NCBI RefSeq assembly: GCF_901933205.1
Contig: NC_044572.1
Coordinates: 23,584,501 to 23,648,500, forward strand
Source: Camarhynchus parvulus
Taxonomy: Eukaryota > Chordata > Aves > Passeriformes > Thraupidae
Length of the DNA stretch: 64,000 nucleotides
Reading direction: 5' to 3'
A model generated the notes under the pieces. The model was not told the origin of the DNA and did no database searches. It was given only the letters and a program-made list of their open reading frames with translations. The position numbers and the translations under genes are program-made. Position 1 is the stretch's first letter. The number at the start of each line of letters is the position of its first letter. Shown here in pieces: positions 1 to 15,000 of this stretch.

Positions 1-72
1 ATCAGATACTCTTAGCTTCCCTATGCTAAAAGCCCCTGCAGTAGATTGTGGGAAAGGACATCTTTTCTGCTG
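1..72 (+). CDS. ANKIB1: ANKIB1 exon (partial at window edge), IBR segment
   Basis: The window begins inside this exon. Read from base 2 it encodes [12 protein letters not shown] and then [11 protein letters not shown], with two IBR cysteines. The exon ends two bases into the Trp codon, before a GTTAGT donor at 73. The next exon supplies the third base and continues ECLGEAHEP, which confirms the join. Confidence 0.93.
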
Positions 73-3000
73 GTTAGTACTGGAAACTTACCTGCCTCCA
101 AATAAACTCACAGTCACTGCTATTCCAGGGACTAATTTAAAAGTCCCACACGGCACCAAGAGTGCAACAGAAATTAGTATGGAATGGTAAATGACTGTTC
201 TATCCTCTCTCCATGCACTACACAAATATTGTAGTATTTTGGGGCACTGCAAAGATTTATAATCCAGTAGTCATTATTGTCTCTGTTAGGTGCAAAACAA
301 CAGCATGGAGTGTTGTGATGTTCTGTTCTGAGGGAACAGAGGAAATGTGGGATACTGGAACAGGGATTTTTGTGTCTGGATAGTTATAAAATCAAAACAT
401 GGCACATTCTGTGTTGTAGTGTAGAAAACCAGCAATGTTTAGCTCTAACTGAATTTTGCTAGAATCACATCAAAGAAGCTGGAGTTGAAATGGGGCCATG
501 AAGGACCATTTCCTTCACACATAGCTATTCTGTTTACAGGATCACTCCAACCTTTGCTTCACTTGAGGTTCAGCACTTTTTCTTTCTGTTATCTTCTACT
601 GGATTTTAAGATGAATACAAGCTCAAGAAGGAACAAAAAGCCAGATATTTTTTAAAACATCCCTCAGATTGCTGATCTTCAGCACTCCCTAGAAAAGGAC
701 AGAAGAGCATCAACAAAAGTAAAAAAAAATTGGCATAATTTTCCTTGACATTATCAGACTGACAATTTATGACTATTGTAGTGGGACATCTTTATGTTCT
801 TGGAAAATGGAAAAGGGTCAACCAAAGTACAGACATTGAGACAAGTTCAGCAATTCTTCTTTGCATTTTTCAATTGAAACCATTATACAAGGACATCCTA
901 AATCATCTGCTTGATTCCAAGTGTCATAACTCTTAATGAAAGATGCTTCTTATTTTAGTTCTTTTCCCATATGAGTGAAAGGAAGAAGGGGAAAAAAAGC
1001 AAAACAGACTTAATGAGACAACCACAAAAGCCAGAAAACATGGCTTCCTGGGAAGAGGTTATTTACAATGGATGGAGAACTCAGAAAGAAGCAAATCCCA
1101 TGGAAACAAACCAGAATATGTTTTCTACCAATGAACATAAAATAAAACTTAAAGTACCATCCTCTCAGCCTAGCTTCTGATGGTAGAGAATCAATTTTTC
1201 CATTAACCTGAAGGAACCTGACACCACTTCAGTGTCATATTGACGTGAACCTTCAGACAATGGCAGCTTCTGGTTCCTTTACATGGACTGAATGTACTAG
1301 CTCCCTAGAATGTTCTCTGAGAGTGAAAATGTCCTCTGAATGACTTAATTTTTAGGAGAAATGGGGTTTTTATGTTTCCTGATAATATTTCTGTAAATTC
1401 TTTTTGCATTAATGCTTTGAAATACTGCACAAGCAAATATAGTTAAGGTCTTGAAAAATACTTCAAGTTAGCAACAAAATGTCCAAGAAAGCCTTTCCAA
1501 AGCCTTTTTTTCATCCCCACAAAAGTTGGAGAGTTTCAGCAATGGCAAGAAAGTTCTGCTAGCAATGGAAGCATCCTGCAGCACCTCAAATCAGAACCAT
1601 TTGCTAAGGACACCCCACTAGTCTTACAGTACAAAAACTCTATGCATGAATGTGTTCCTCTGGAGAAAAAAGGTATTCTCAGTTCAAGAGTTTTCATCAT
1701 TACTGTGTGTTTAAAGGGAGCTTGCTTTGTCTCTTTACATTTCAATCAGCACATCTCACAGTCCCATGTTTCTGTCAGTTCTGCAAGTTTTACCCCAGTA
1801 ATCTACAGCTTAGACATTGTAATAGCAATTGATACTGCATTTAGTATGAGATTCTTCTGAATTTATGTATTAGAAAACCAACCCCTAGTTAATCACTTAC
1901 TTTTTTTCATAGCTATAGCCTTTCTGCTCATAAAAGCAAGAAAGTTCTCTGAGTCTATTGAGCAATTTTTTTCTCTTTTTTATGTAGGAGTAGGAATGTT
2001 CCTCTTCAATGCAGAGTATCCTAGAATTTACTTAACAAAATTGTGGCAAGTACAAAATTCTATTCCCTTTCAGAAAAAGTATTCTGAATTATTTAAATAT
2101 AGCATACATTAAAACTGTGCACAAATCCTACATCATTTTATTATCAGATCTATTCAACATGTTAGAGCCCCCTTCGTGTAGTTTCAAAAGCACAAGGAAT
2201 TGTAGCAAACAGACACTTGTGGAAAATAGTCCTAGCAGGCAGTGCACACTTAGTTTTGTACCATCAGTCCTCACTCCTTTCACCTTAGATAAGGGCAAGG
2301 GGCAGAGTCTCATTCTGCAGGAGCCACAACTGCTCAGGTGCACTTGGGACGCCAGTTTTAAGTTGCAAGTGTTTTGCTGTTTGGGTTCAAAATATATTAT
2401 CATGAGAGAGAAAAAATCCAGAATTACATTCAACTTTTAGCCCTTCCATGAATTTTAACTTGTTGTGTTGAAACTTGCTACAATTTTAATAAGCATGTTC
2501 TGTGTGTGCCTTCATATAAATCCTCCTGCTGAGCATTGAGCAAGGCGTCTGGGGAGGCTCCTGCTGTTCATTGGCACAGCTGCTCCTGTGAGTTCCTTTC
2601 CTCCACTGCTGTCAGGAAGTCTATCCAAAATACAACTTCCATAAAAACTTTCATGAACAGTAGGCTCAATGCTCTTGCTCTAGTAAAATGACATCCCAGC
2701 ATACAAATGTTTGTTTTGGGGTGGGCTCAGGAAAGAGCTTCTTCCATGAGTTGTTTTTTAACAACTTCTGTAACTTTCGTATATGGATAGATACAGATAC
2801 AAAGGTTTAGATACAGATGTGACTCAACTTCATTAAAAATCCACAAATCTACAAATTTGAAAGTATCAAAGACACATGACCCTCTTCCCACCCCCATAAA
2901 AGATTGACTAATCAATCAGCTTTTAACTTAAAACTGAGCTTGTCAATGTTAAATCTTTGCTATTTCAGTCCTTTCTGGCAACAAATACTTTATACTGTGA

Positions 3001-6000
3001 GAGGGTCTTGGCACTGTTGAAGTCAATGATTTAAGTGTCCTGCTGTGCCACAGATGTGAAAGGTGTTAACTTTGAACCAAGGCTGAAATCACCTTATTAC
3101 AGACCAGTTGCTCATTCTAGTACAATCTTTCCCAGCTGAGGTCTTAAGTCCAAACCAGAGATGCACGTGTGCTGAATTTAAGCTTTTTTGTTTGCAGACT
3201 AGCTAAGGGTAAAAAAAGTTCAAAACTGTTCCCATAATCTTTTCTTTCTTCCTGAATTCCTGCTTAAAATGTGGACAAGAAGAGTATTGATTTAGCTTCT
3301 GAACCTGCACTGCAAGAGAGCAATTGACTACTGGATCTGCAGCAAACTTGTGTGTGCTCTGATACAGCTGGTGCCCATCTGAAATTATTTGCTTTGATTT
3401 GGCAAATGTCTGAGGCTATTTGCTGCCATTCCAGTAGAAAAAAAGGAGCTATTACAAATCCAGAGTGCATATTGACACATCCACACTGCAGCACCATCTG
3501 GAAGCCATATATCTGCTGCCACTGTGTAGTAGTAATTGCCAGCCTTAATCCTAGTAGGAACTTCAGGAGAAGCTCAAGGGACTCATTACTCCCCTGTGTC
3601 CATGTAAATAAGTTCAAGCCCCGATTTAAGAGGTTCTGGTGGAAGGAGTAAATATCCATAAATACTTAGTGCTGGTGTTGAAGGGCTTCAATCTTGTTCT
3701 AGATTAAAAGCTTGAATCTAGTTAAAGGTTGATTATTGCAACTGAACAGATGCAAGTAATTCTACATAAAATACATTTCTGTTATAGCAAACTACCTACT
3801 TTTGGATAAACTCTGTAGTCTGGTTTATATTTATCACAGAAACTATACAAGCACTTTTGTGGCACTAAAATAATACCCAGGAATAAGAACAAACTACAAG
3901 GCAGCTGATTTATTCCAGTTTGCAGTTTGTAATTTTAAGAAGCTTCTTCCTTTCCTCTCCCATTTAAATTCTTTATCAATAATAGTCATCTATGCTTGTG
4001 AGCAAGTAGTCTAAGTGTATTTTAAAACAATGTTATTTAACTGGCTTTTGGTTTCCTGACTTAATTAAATTCTGGTCATGTTTCTTTTTGATTTGTTTTT
4101 TTTTTGGGGTCGGGGGGAGGGTTCCTTTCAGCTTGAACCAATTTTGAATTTAATTCTAAATCTCTGAGTTATAAGTAATGGTGTATGCACCTTCTTTTTC
4201 AGGGAATGTCTTGGTGAAGCACACGAGCCCTGTGACTGCCAGACCTGGAAGGACTGGCTACAGAAAATATCCGAAATGAAACCAGAAGAACGTAAGAGAC
4301 GTGCAGGGCCAACAGGGAGGGCATAGGTGTTTTGCTGCCATTTTGATCTTTTGGTTTTTGACAGATTTTTTTAGTTGCAAAACTAAAAACTGGCTTCAAC
4401 ATTGGTTGAAAAATAGGGTAAAAGGGGAAGAAAATTATACTTCTGAATGAGAAGCTGCTGACACTTTAACTGCAGCACTATGGTAGACTGTTCTTTGACA
4501 TTCCTCCCCACAAAAACATGTGTGGTTCAGTCAGAGTTCGCAAAACTCCTTCCCTTCCTTTTAAAGCTTTTTTTCATTATTTAGTCAATTTATTCCTGAA
4601 TATAACTTCATTTGTCCTGTCCAGTTTTGATTTTTAGCCCAGTCTGCTCCCGTGATTGAGTAGTGTTCCATGAAGATTTTTATTGCTTTAAAACTAATTC
4701 AAGCCAATAGGTGATAATAATAGTAAGGTTGATGGGGAACTGCAAGGGAGTTGTAGGAAATGGCTTAATGATAGATAACATTTACTAAAAAAAAACTAAT
4801 AAAGGTTGGATTTACACAGGACAGATATTTTCTTAGTCAACATTAACAAAGAAAGCAAAGATGACCGCAATTTGAATACATACTAACTTGGTTCCCTCAG
4901 CTCAGAGCCTTTCCATAGTATGCTATAAATATTTTGGAAAGCATAGAAAATTTTATAAAGAGGCAAAATACACCCTCCTTTTTGAAACTATACCTGTTTC
5001 TTTCATATATGTATTTGCCCCTTTATATATTGTAATTGTCACATATACTGTATATAAATTTGTATTAAAATAGATGTATGGAAATACTTTGAAATAATAA
5101 AATAATAAATTAATATTATGTATGCATAAACTAGAAAATAGAGTAAAATATATGTGAGAAATAGGTATAGTGAAAAACTTCAATATTTTGTCAAGAAATA
5201 GGGAAATATGCATCATTCCTAATCTGATTCTCACAGAAGATTACACAAGTACAATTTCAATCTCTCTGTTTTTGCATGCTCCATATCCTCCTGTCACCCT
5301 CAAAAAGTTGTGGGAGTGAGTGAGGCCTATGAGGATGCTGCCAACTGCCTGTGGTTACTGACCAACTCCAAACCCTGCGCCAACTGCAAGTCCCCAATCC
5401 AGAAGAACGAGGGCTGCAACCACATGCAGTGTGCAAAGGTAACAAGGAGCCATCGTGGGATTTCTTGAGGAATCAGAATTCAGCTTTGTATGTCCTGGAT
5501 ATATTTTAGGTCCAAAATCTCTGAAGGGTCATGCCTGATAGTGGAACCTGTTGCAAGAATTAGATAATGAGCAAATGGCAGGTTACATGTATTTAGAAAA
5601 TGTTTTAATGTTTACTGAAATCTGTTTGGCTGACAGGTCTACATTAAAATGATTGAAATTTCATAAACACCTAAGAATAATTACCAGTGCAGTATGAAAC
5701 AAATAATTGATGGTTATATTGTCATTAATAATGTAGAAGAGAAAGAACAAGTTTAATTGGCAGATGTAAAATTTTAAGGAAGGCTTAGGTCTAATGAAGG
5801 TTTTGCCTTACTATGTTTTTCTTTTGCATTATTTCTCTAACATAGCAACAAAGCTGAGAAGTTTAGGTGGAAAACTGTAAACAGGAATTAATCAGTAGGA
5901 ATGAAAAGACAGCAAAGAGTGATTCCAAAGAAAATTTATTGATGACAGCAGCCAGAGAATTAGTCACAAGTTTTTGCACTGTGCTACCAAAATAGAAAAA

Positions 6001-9000
6001 TATTTTTGCCATGAGTTCAGTATCATTTGAAAATGCTTTTTCACTCAAGTTAGTTAAAAGCAGCATATTTAGACAATTCTTTATGTCAGAAATACCTTCT
6101 ATAACTACAACTATTACCTCTTTGAGGAGCATCATTAAAAATAAGAAAGTAGCAAACATTTTACATAATTGGCCTACAATAGAAGGCTAACAGATTTAGA
6201 AATCATTTCCCTTTATTTTTCTGAAAATGTGCAGGTCTCTATTGCTATGCAGATCCCATTTTCTTTATATTGTCACATATTCTCTCTCTGTGATACAAAT
6301 TAAAGACTGGGGCTTTTCTTGGTATCATTGGCAGCAGAGAACATTCTCCTACACTTCGATTTATGCCAAGTTGTCTGGGTTTTGGGTTTTTTTGTCTTAA
6401 ATTATTTTAAAAAGAGCTCATAAATTCCATACTTCTAAAAACTCTATAAGGTGTGTTTGTTGCAGCTGTTGCCAGTGAGCTCAGTTGTGGCTTCAGGCTG
6501 GAGAAGACTTTGGCCAATAAACACTGATGAATGTAGATAAATAGCCATTCTAAGGCACTAGCTGACAACCAGAGGTCTCTTTTCCTTTTTGATGGTTATA
6601 GGCAGCTTGAAGTGTCCTTAAAACAGTCAGATTCTTTTGTCATGGAGTAATCTCTGCACAGACAGCAGCTGCCTCCCCTCAGCCTGGTGAGGAAGGTGAG
6701 GAAGGGCGTCCTCAAGATCATTGCAGGGCTTGGACACAAGGATTAGTGGTCACCTCACTTGTTGCTTCCTCTGCTGAAGTTACAATCCCTGATGATGGAG
6801 GTTTTGTCTTTTTTTTGCAGTGAGGTCTGCTCACTACATGGTGGACTATGGCTGCTTCTTAGCATCTAGCATGCACCTTGGTGTAGAGGAGAATACTCCT
6901 TACTCATCAAAACATATTTTCTGTACTTAAGCAGGCATTTTCTTGTTGTTTTATGAGTGCAGCTCTCTCACTCCACTATCTATTGTCACTTTTTAAGCTT
7001 ATGGGTACTTTGATTTCAAGGAAGAGGAGGGGGTTTATAGATAATAAATTGCTGCAAGTTTCATGAAACTTGGTAACTGTATGGTGCAGAGACTTCATTT
7101 GTACTGCCACCAAGAGAGAGGCTCAAATGCCTACCCTGCTGTTACCTGCCCAGCAATGACCTGTTCTGCTTGGTTCAGACCACAGCCAGGCAGCAGATGG
7201 GATTTGTTAAGCCCAGGTGGTGATGATACAAGGCTCAGTGATCATAAAGACACATAAAACAGAGCTCAGGAGTTAATCATAGATAGTTAGTCATAATTAA
7301 TCATATGCTGAGTTGGAAGGGATCCACCAGGATGAACAAGTCCAACTCCTGGCCCTGTGCAGGACACCCCAAGAGTCACACCATGTGCCTGAGAGCGTTA
7401 TCCAAACACTTCTTGAACTGTCAAGCCTGCTGCAGTGACACTTCCCTGGGGAGCCTGTTCCAGGGCCCAAGCACCCTGTGGGTGAAGAACCTTTCCCTGC
7501 CTTTGAGGGAGTGGACAGCTCCTCCCCATTTAGTACAAACTCAGTATTCTTTTGAGTCCTGAGTCCAGGGAAGCCATCATGTAACACAGTTATCCAGCGC
7601 TGTGCTGGATGTTTTGTCCAGAAGGAGGCTGTGAGAGTTTATCAAAAGTTCTGCTGAAGTCCAGAAAGGTTCCATCACCTGGCTCCCCTTGTTCAGCTGG
7701 GTGGGTCACCCTGTCACAGAAGGGGATCAGGTTCCACAAGCAGGACTTCCCCTCAGGAAGCTGTGCTGGCTGCAACCAATGACTGCATTGTCCTCTGGGT
7801 GTTTTCAGTACCTCCCAGAGTAATCTTTTCCATGGCTTTACCGTGCACTGAAGTGAGCCTGACATGCAGTAGTTTTCAGGGTTGTCCTCCTTACCCTTCT
7901 TGAAAATGATTTTGTGTTTGGGAGGTGTGCAGAAACAGCTGATGTGATTTTGAAAGTCTCATGAGACTGAAATACTGGGAGGAGGGTTTGGGAACACTCT
8001 GTGAATCTTGGGTTTTGAGGAGGCTTTTGGAGATATGAGAAATTAAAAGATAAATATAATAGAGAGGTCAGATGGGAGATAATTTGGCTGAGCTGAGATT
8101 GTTGCAGTAGGAGAATATATACATAAAATAATAGGAAGTTGAGCTTTATTGGTTCAGTTGCTTGTGAAACATCTTGTTTCACATGATCATTTAAATATTT
8201 TGTAATGATTCTTTTTTTTATAAGGAATATCAATGAGTTTGAATGGTAGGCAAATGATGCAGTGATACTTAACACTTTATACACAGTTCTTCTTGTACTT
8301 CATTCTCGGCATTTCTCACCATTTTTTATAAACCAGCAGCTTTAAAAAATGTTTGAAAACAAGAAGGAACAGCACAATTCTTGTGGCAGACCCCTGATGG
8401 GAGAGTAATGTGCATTGACTCCATGATTTCAGAAGCCTGAACAAATACTTTATTGAGCTGTACTATATGATATTACACTACATACTAATACTGTATTATA
8501 TTAACACTAAACTAAAAACCTGTTACCTTTTCAGACAGCCACAACACAGCTTTGACCTAATTGGTCAGTCAATCAAAACCAGCATCACCAGTGTGCAATT
8601 AAGAAATCCCTTTTGGGAAACAATCTCCATAACACATTCCACATGTGCCAAACAGTGCAGCAAGTGAAGATAAGAATTATTTTTCTTCTTCTCTGAGCTT
8701 TCTCACAGCATCTCACAGTTTCCCAGGAAAATCCTGGGAGAGAGAATTATGTCTCTGTCTGTTCAGAGAGTTATGTGAATACCACACACAATAACAAGAA
8801 GAAATGTTCTAGTCTTCACTGCTTTTTAGAAGAAAATCAGCACTACTGATTTTTGAGACAAAATTAGCAAAAGTACAGTGCAAAAATTAGATTTCATTCC
8901 TTCCTGTAATACATCTAAGTGATTGTATGAAATAACTAAAGACAAACACATGTGGTATGAAGTAGGTATTCCTGGAAAGGTTAAACTTACCAAAGAGGGA

Positions 9001-12000
9001 ATAAAGGTAATTTAATTTATCAAATGCCACTAATAATACTCAAGGCTTAATATTAATTAATGTAAATTTTCTCTCCTCATCTATAAGACAGATAAACATG
9101 GTTCACCAAATTGCAAAGTCTTTTGCTTATCTCTCCATAAATAGCTTCCAGTTATTTTGAAATAACTAGCTGAACACTCGCTGCTGAATTGAGAATATTT
9201 AACACAGTTTGATCTTCTCTGATGCAGAGAAGCCTGAAAAAGTCACTTTATACTTCCTTGTACGGTTTACCTATTTTGAAAGCACTTTACTCACTCAGTG
9301 CAGAAAAGGCTCACCTGGAAGTAATCACTCATCAAAGTTTATGTTCAGACTTCTCTCTTGCATTAGTAGTTGTTATTAATATTTTGTGTCAGGAACGCCA
9401 CATGACAAAAACACCAAGTAATCATGGTTTTTTAGTAATATTAGGGGAACAATTTTCATTCTTTCTCATGAATAGTTTCTGTGTTATTTAAAGAAATGGG
9501 ACTGGTTTTCTAACAATAACAAAAAAAACAGGCCTGATCAGTTGTATTTAGTATTTGGTTTATTTCCTCTGCTTAAAACTTAACATGTAGAGTCTAATGA
9601 TCCAAGGAACAAAAATGATGACTGACATTATTTGATATGGTTTGATAAACAGATCTCCTGACTAAATAAAATAGGAAGGAGGCTCCTCAAAATGTTTCTG
9701 CACTCAGCATGCTGTTAATTAAGTTGTCCATAGAGGAATGATGATGCCTAACTACAAATCTAAAACATTTCAACTTATATTTTTTCTTTCCTTTTTCCTG
9801 TTTTGTTCTGAAGTGCAAATATGACTTTTGCTGGATATGCTTAGAAGAATGGAAGAAGCACAGCTCTTCCACTGGGGGCTACTACAGATGCACTCGCTAT
9901 GAGGTTATTCAGCATGTAGAGGAACAGTCCAAGGAGATGACAGTAGAGGTAACAAATGAATGTGTGTATTTGAAAAATAGCACTAAGGTTGCAATTCTCC
10001 ATTCAGGATAAGTGTAATCAAAATTCTTCCAAACCAGAGTTCCAAATAGAAAAAATACAACCTTAAACATATCAAAGAGAAAGAAAGAAGCACTACTTAT
10101 TGGTGAATGCATAAGATTTCTGCTTTTGACTTTGTTAACAACCACTGGTGACTTTACTCAAGTCATTTTACTTCTCTGTGACATGGTTTCCTTTTGTGAA
10201 ATGAGCATGCTGGTCCTGCAATTAGCTGCTATGCACTACAGAAGATATGCCTTAATTTTGGCTTTCAGAAAGTTGCTTTAAATAGCAGGGACTGTCAGTG
10301 TATCAGTTCTTTGGTGCAGTATTTGCAGCAATGTGAATTTCAAAAATTAACTTTGTCTCTTTACTTACATGGCACTACACACCGTGCACAATACTTTATA
10401 TATAGTCTGAATAGAAACAGTTCACTATTTAATTATATTTAATGCTGATGGTTGTATTAAATGATAAGACTTATTTTGGTTTCTTTTGTCTCTCCGTTAT
10501 TTTCCAGGCTGAAAAGAAGCATAGAAGATTTCAAGAGCTTGATAGGTTTATGCACTATTATACAAGATTTAAGAACCATGAACTTAGCTACCAGGTGTGG
10601 GTCAAGCCATTTTTACTGATGTTTGTTTCTGTTTTATTATTCCAAAAATAATTATCTTATTTTGTTTATTTTCTTCTTCTAGTTAGAACAGCGCCTTCTA
10701 AAAACAGCCAAAGAAAAGATGGAGCAGTTGAGTAGAGCTCTGAGTGGAAGTAAGTATTTGCTGTGATCTGTGCCTTTGATCTGAAATCACATCAACACAG
10801 TTATGGCTAAACTGTTCTTTTTTGGACAGTGCTCACATCAAGTCTGCTGTGTGATGTCATCCCTCCAGTACTAGAATTTGTAAACATTGGATGAAAGTTA
10901 AATGTACAGTAAATCTTACCTATTCCAAAGCCTCAAGGAGGAAGTAGCATTAGTAAGGTAGAAACTAATGTTCTGTGCTTATTTCTTTTCCTAAGAACAC
11001 TGTGCAGTTATTGAGAACTTGCTGCTCTTTACTTGCAAAATATTTAACTGATATGCACAAAAGTAATGCTGACATCAGCAGGAAAATACTTTCCCAATGC
11101 TTGTTTCATATTGCAGCTGAGGGAGGCTGTCCTGATACCACATTCATTGAAGATGCAGTGCAAGAGCTTCTAAAAACTCGCCGCATTCTTAAGTGTTCTT
11201 ATCCATATGGATTCTTTTTGGAGCCTAAAAGCACAAAGAAAGAAATATTTGAACTTATGCAGGTAATATATGGATAAATTATAGTTTCCTAATGGCACTT
11301 TATTTTTTTTATTAGTTATCAGTGTCTTTTTACCATTTTTGTAGTATAAAACTGACATACCTGTTTTATATTTGTAACCAAGTTAGAAAAAATAGCATAT
11401 TTTTTATATCATTTTGCAGAGGAAAAGGATAAGGACAGATGGAAGGGGAAAGTAAGAAAATTTCCTGTTAATCTGCTTTGCGAGGGTAACACTTCAGCTT
11501 CAGTCTTCATCTCCTTCTCTAGCTTCTCTTTTCTTTCTTTCTTTCTCTTCTGATGTGCTTGACATCTGGGAGGAGGCAAAACTGGGGGAGTACCTGGGAC
11601 TGCTGCCTCCTTTCCTGTCCCTTGGGTCCCTTGAAAAGATGCTCAGTATTTCAGAGTGCAGGGAAATCCTGCTCCAAGCTGGAGGACAGAATGTAGGTCA
11701 GTAAAAGAGTAGGCTAGGGGACAGATACTTTGGGGTATTTTGGTATTTCATAAGGTGTTTTCAGGAAAATGATTATCATTCCCCTCAGTGTTTATGGAGA
11801 AGAGCTCTTCCTGATTTGCGTTTCCCTGTAAAACTGTTTTTTCTGTATCATTAACTCTTGCAGACAGACCTAGAAATGGTCACTGAAGACCTTGCGCAGA
11901 AAGTGAACAGGCCTTACCTTCGGACCCCCCGCCATAAAATCATCCGAGCCGCGTGCCTCGTGCAGCAGAAGCGCCAGGAGTTCCTGGCCTCTGTGGCCCG

Positions 12001-15000
12001 CGGCGTTGCTCCTGCAGACTCCCCAGAGGCACCCAGGCGCAGGTAATCCACCCAGAACCCTGCACAAAGCAGAAAATGTTCCTTTGGTAGCTGCCAAAGT
12101 GGGGGAATCCACTGCTGTTCTCTGACTAGGAGTAGATGCTGCGTGTGGTGGTTGTAAATCACTGTGATAGTGATGCTTTCTTGGGCATCTCATCCTTGTG
12201 GAATTACAGCCTTTGGGGAAAAACATATTTTTCTTTTTGAGGATCACTCCTATGCATGTTGCAACCTAAATTGCTTCCCCATTTGTGATACATTAATGAT
12301 TAGATGTCATTGCTTCCATTTTACTTTTTTCCATTGAGATTGTCACTAAATCCCTGGTACACTTCAAAAATCTCTTTAAGTATTTTCTAAACATATCAGG
12401 CAGTTCTGGAATAGTCAACAACTTAACTGTAGGGTTTTCAAAATTAATTTTTAATTAGGAATTAGGGGGGAAGACTTGCTAAGTTTAGAGAGCTACAGTT
12501 GCTGTAGGTTTTGAAGCTCTGGAGGTTTTTCAGGTTTGTTCTATTTCTAAATTTGATGGTGTATCTTTCCATTTTATAGCTTTGCTGGTGGAACATGGGA
12601 TTGGGAGTATTTAGGATTTGCATCCCCCGAGGTAAACTATTTCTTTTAAATTTTTTAACTTAGTTCTGCATATGCTAGAAACACAGGTATGATCACAATC
12701 TGCATGAAGAGCTTCCTTATCTTGAGTCAAAGCATTTCAAGTTGGTTAAGCTTTCCATTTCATTTATTTCACAATAGAAGGAAATATATTTGTAGCTAAT
12801 TGTGCAATGACTATAAACATTGCCTCTAACATGGATGTAGTTATCTAAGGTGACATTAGACAAGCTATTTCACATTCATTTTCCAAGTACAAAAGCAGTT
12901 TTAAAATTGAATATAAACTGCTGTCTGTGTGCTGGAGAGCCTTAAAGTAATAAATGTATGAAATTTTGTAGATTATTTTTGAATGCAATATCAGTTTAGC
13001 AGAATTTGACAAAAAGTTTATGAAATTTCCATCCTCTATCAAAATCCCAACAAAAACATGCAGTCATACTCCTAAATATTGTTAAATACTTCAAATATTT
13101 ATTTTTATTGTTAGATATTGAAGCAGGATTGAAATTGCATAATTAAATGACATTAATTTCTCCTACTTTACCAAGAATGAAAATTATAATTTTTTAATTC
13201 ATATTCTATGATCTGTATATGGGAAAGAGTAAGTAGTTTTTGAGACTCTGCTCTAAAAAATGAGAAGCTTCCTATAAAGATGTCCTTTATCATCTTAATT
13301 TTTAGTTAATGTTTTGAGAACATTAGATTAAAGCATTCAGTCAGGAAGGAAACTTCATTTCAACATTTCCTTGTTTGCTGTTTTCTTTCTAGCTAGTCAT
13401 TGTTAAACATCCTAGAAAACTCCATGTACTTTTTTCCATATATTTCCTTTGCTATTGTTGGTGAGCATCACACTGGTGAGAACATGGCTCGCTTCTCTAC
13501 AAAAAATCAACTCCTTCTCCTGTCCAGTTCCTTTAGTTCTTTTGAAATAATCCCACATCTTTTGAAATAATCCCACAAACTCATTGTGATGTTACTGTAT
13601 GATTGATTGTGATGTTACTGATGACAGTGGAACTGGCTATGAGAAGAAGCTGGTAAGAAATGTGTTGAAAAGCTGTTTAGCAGGAGGTGCAATTGCAGCT
13701 GTGCTTAGATTATCTGCTTATGAGTTTCTATGATTTGCCTAAATGTGGCACTGTATGATGCAAGTTGGTTTCTTTGCTATGTAGCTATCATGAATACTTG
13801 CAACCACCTATGCTAAAGGAATTTTATAGAATTAATAATGGTCATCTTTGTTTATTTTAGTGAATTTCACTGCAAAGTATTTTATGTAGAGCTGTACTTA
13901 CAGCAAACAAATGAAAGCTAAGATCTGGTATGACGAATAAATCTTAGTGTTCAGTGACCACTTCCCATGATTCCTTTTCTGATTCAGAGTGATATAATTA
14001 TATATTTTTTTAATTATTCAGTTACATTGTTCTGTATCAAGGTTTGATTTTCTGTTGTTTGAAGCTCTGCCTTGAATATAGAAAATCCCTGAGATGCCTA
14101 AAAGCTGGAAGAACATTTTAGAGAAGAATCACTTCACGTTTGCTTTGTTTCTTTATGGTGTTCCACTGACTAACAAGCATGTACTACTACTAATATTCTG
14201 TTGAAGACAGAGTATTGGGCTAAATGGACCTTTTGTCTGGTCCAATAAAGCCACTTTTTGATGTTCTCACAACTTCCATGGATAAAAATCTGCCCACACC
14301 CATGATTTTGACTATTCCTTTTGTCTTGCATATGTCATTATGACTAAGCACTTGGTCTGAGAAAGTTCATGGAAGAAAACATATTCTCCTAATACCATCT
14401 ACATTAATAAGGTCATTGTGTAAGAGAAATAACACTTCTGGATTTAAGTTTTAGGTATTTTAGATGCTGAAGAGTTAATATAGGAAAGGAAAACTAATGG
14501 TACTGTTATCTTTACCAATTCATTTGGCCAAATGAATCCTTTGGATTACAGATTTCCCAACTTGGAACTCACAGAAATAAAGAACAATATTCTTTTGAAG
14601 AGGAGAGCAAATACCTGTGTGCGCAGTTTTATTGCCTTGTGTGTAGGAATAACAGAAATTACACAAAGTGCTACCTACACAGGTTCAGTGTCAGCTGGAT
14701 ATACCAGAAAAGATACCTGGAAATTTCCTTTCAAGCATAAAACTAGTTCCTTCATATGAGGAAAGATATGCAAATTGATCCAAGTATTAACCCTTGGGTT
14801 GTTAGCTTGATGTGGTCAAGAGTCTTTTCCATAAATGCTACATAAACTGTCTAAGCATACACAATATGAGAAAATACAGGCTGTGGGAATTCAAATCCAT
14901 ATGGTATGGCTCATTAGCAGCTCAAGTTTAGCAAAAGTAGAGGAGATTTGTAAAAAAAATTTTAAAATCCATGGAATGAAAATCCATCATAGGCTGTCCA

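Larger units (their letters stand above)
5439..9813 (+). other. ANKIB1 intron, 4.4 kb, holding a CR1 tail and an LTR
   Basis: Apart from a CR1 fragment at about 7275-7915 and an LTR-like element at about 8382-8790, both in antisense orientation to ANKIB1, I see no structured feature. The rest is AT-rich unique-looking sequence. Confidence 0.75.

Noticed and set aside
2117..2440. Overlapping open frames of about 100 codons on both strands
   Set aside because: They mirror each other in intron sequence, have no splice context and no recognisable similarity.
7590..7865. 91-codon minus-strand frame in the ANKIB1 intron
   Set aside because: It is a decayed piece of the CR1 reverse transcriptase region and not a host gene.
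10975..11116. Upstream open extension of the ANKIB1 exon at 11117
   Set aside because: The TTGCAG acceptor at 11116 gives the phase needed by the previous exon; the upstream part is not similar to ANKIB1.
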